Assembly (NCBI GenBank): GCA_017444325.1
Contig: JAFSWV010000036.1
Location: 1 to 6,367, forward strand
DNA: 6,367 nucleotides
Reading direction: 5' to 3'
Source: a bacterium
Lineage (GTDB): Bacteria; Auribacterota; UBA3054
The position numbers and the translations under genes were made by a program. Every line of letters starts with the position of its first letter. Position 1 is the first letter of the stretch. Below are positions 5,648-6,367 of the stretch, piece by piece. The notes below the pieces were generated by a model. That model was not told where the DNA came from and made no database searches. It saw only the letters and a list, made by a program, of their open reading frames with translations.

Positions 5648-6367
5648 CAATCTTTCGTGAGAAGGGTTATGCGTTGGGCTATATTGAGGAGATGCCTGGA
5701 CATGCGGGACATGATCGTAACGCTGTCGTTTATCAGGACGGCGATCTTGATGGAACGCATGTCGGACTGGTCTCCCGCGGAGTATTCGCTCTGTATCTCG
5801 CTGTCGAGCTGCTGGAGGACTTTCTGGCGGATAGTGAGGGTGGCCGTGATGTCCTCCCTTTCCTTCTTCTTGCCCTTCAGGGCTCTTAAGATCTCGGAGC
5901 AGTAGAGGTCCATGGCGGAGAAGTAGTCGTCTATGGGCTTGACGCTCTCCTTGTGCGCTAGGAGATCTCTCTCGGCGCAGTTTTTCGCCATGTGCAGGAA
6001 GTTGACGGCGATGTCGCCGATACGCTCGATGTCGTGCGCCACGTGGATGTAGGCCGGAACGCGCTCGGCGTTGGCTTTGTCGACGTTGAATTCCGAGAGC
6101 CAGGTCAGGAAGCTCGAGACGTCCCTCTGGTAGTCGTCGAGGTCGTTCTCAAAGGTGATGATCTCCTGCTCTTTGCTGAAGTCGTTTTCCATGAAAGCCC
6201 GGTATGCGGAGCGCATTATATCCTGGCCTTTCTCCAAAGCCTCGACTGTGATCTTCCTAAGCTGGGAGAAAGCGAGGTTCGGAGTCATGAGAAGGCGGGT
6301 GTCGAGGACGTAGGTGCGTTCGCTCTCCATGGCCTTGACCGGGATGATGATCTCAGAAAGCTTGACC
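5647..6367 (-). CDS. second Na/Pi-cotransporter-type protein, C-terminal PhoU domain only (5' end outside window)
   Basis: The reading frame is open to the right edge, so the in-frame ATG at 6330 is an internal methionine, not the start. The 12 residues before it (VKLSEIIIPVKA) align with EKLIPVKDESVESE at the transporter-to-PhoU junction of the next gene. The downstream segment TRLLMTPNLAFSQL likewise matches ERLLKTPALALAQI. This is therefore the tail of a paralogous transporter, with its membrane part beyond 6367. The visible 239 residues are a helical PhoU-like domain. Its first motif, HDIERIGD, is intact (codons at 6013-6036). At the second motif the conserved ERIGD is replaced by SRMSR (codons at 5695-5709), although the following HLLNIAQRI is kept, so that half has lost its acidic metal ligands. 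The stop overlaps the next gene's ATG as TGATG, implying coupled translation. Whether this paralog also carries a lipoprotein or Ig-like extension cannot be seen. A separate gene with only a PhoU domain is less likely. Confidence 0.85.
   Translation of the reverse strand, partial: VKLSEIIIPVKAMESERTYVLDTRLLMTPNLAFSQLRKITVEALEKGQDIMRSAYRAFMENDFSKEQEIITFENDLDDYQRDVSSFLTWLSEFNVDKANAERVPAYIHVAHDIERIGDIAVNFLHMAKNCAERDLLAHKESVKPIDDYFSAMDLYCSEILRALKGKKKEREDITATLTIRQKVLQQLDSEIQSEYSAGDQSDMRSIKIAVLINDSVTIMSRMSRHLLNIAQRITLLTKD
6013..6038 (-). repeat. 26-bp direct repeat, copy 2 (first PhoU motif of partial paralog)
   Basis: This is the second copy of the exact 26-base repeat, 2399 bases from copy 1 and in the same orientation and reading frame. 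A shorter, imperfect relative lies at about 3305-3323 over the second PhoU motif of the complete transporter: its first 12 bases match, then one mismatch follows. Confidence 0.8.

Noticed and set aside
5647..6330. Stand-alone 227-residue PhoU-like gene starting at ATG 6330
   Set aside because: The frame stays open upstream to the window edge, and those upstream residues match the transporter-PhoU linker of the neighbouring gene, so the Met is internal.
1..6367. Mobile element, CRISPR array, tRNA/rRNA, promoter or rho-independent terminator
   Set aside because: The window is coding throughout with at most one base between genes. I saw no terminal inverted repeats, regularly spaced repeats or terminator hairpin with a T-run in the coding direction.

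Overview
The window is a solid block of six genes, all on the minus strand and packed head to tail with no intergenic space larger than one base. Transcription runs from the right edge to the left edge. In that order the genes are: the C-terminal part of a Na/Pi-cotransporter-type protein with a PhoU domain (5647-6367, 5' end outside the window); a complete, unusual Na/Pi cotransporter with a lipoprotein signal, two periplasmic Ig-like domains and a C-terminal PhoU domain (3230-5647); a half-size TauE/SafE membrane protein (2839-3228); lipid-A-disaccharide synthase lpxB (1622-2839); 4-hydroxythreonine-4-phosphate dehydrogenase pdxA (678-1640); and the 16S rRNA dimethyladenosine transferase rsmA/ksgA, whose last ~40 codons fall off the left edge (1-681).

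The organism is a Gram-negative, lipid-A-making bacterium: LpxB serves only lipid A synthesis, and the lipoprotein signal plus periplasmic Ig-like domains fit a two-membrane envelope. TGA and TAA act as ordinary stops. The plus (non-coding) strand carries about two G for every C, so the genes are C-rich in the coding sense. This is what genes on the lagging strand of a strongly skewed chromosome look like. The sequence alone does not let me name the phylum.

The junctions are TGATG (1-base overlap), a 1-base gap, TAATG (1-base overlap), a 19-base overlap, and ATGA (4-base overlap). This suggests one polycistronic, translationally coupled operon. I see no promoter, terminator, RNA gene, mobile element or CRISPR array. 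Only lpxB has a clear Shine-Dalgarno sequence.

The left half is housekeeping: lipid A assembly, pyridoxal phosphate synthesis and ribosome maturation (pdxA followed by ksgA is also the E. coli order). The right half concerns anion or phosphate transport at the inner membrane. The most unusual parts are the lipoprotein/Ig/NaPi/PhoU fusion, the tandem second NaPi-PhoU gene whose second PhoU metal-binding motif is lost, and the half-size TauE protein. No strong case for a wholly new system can be made from this window.
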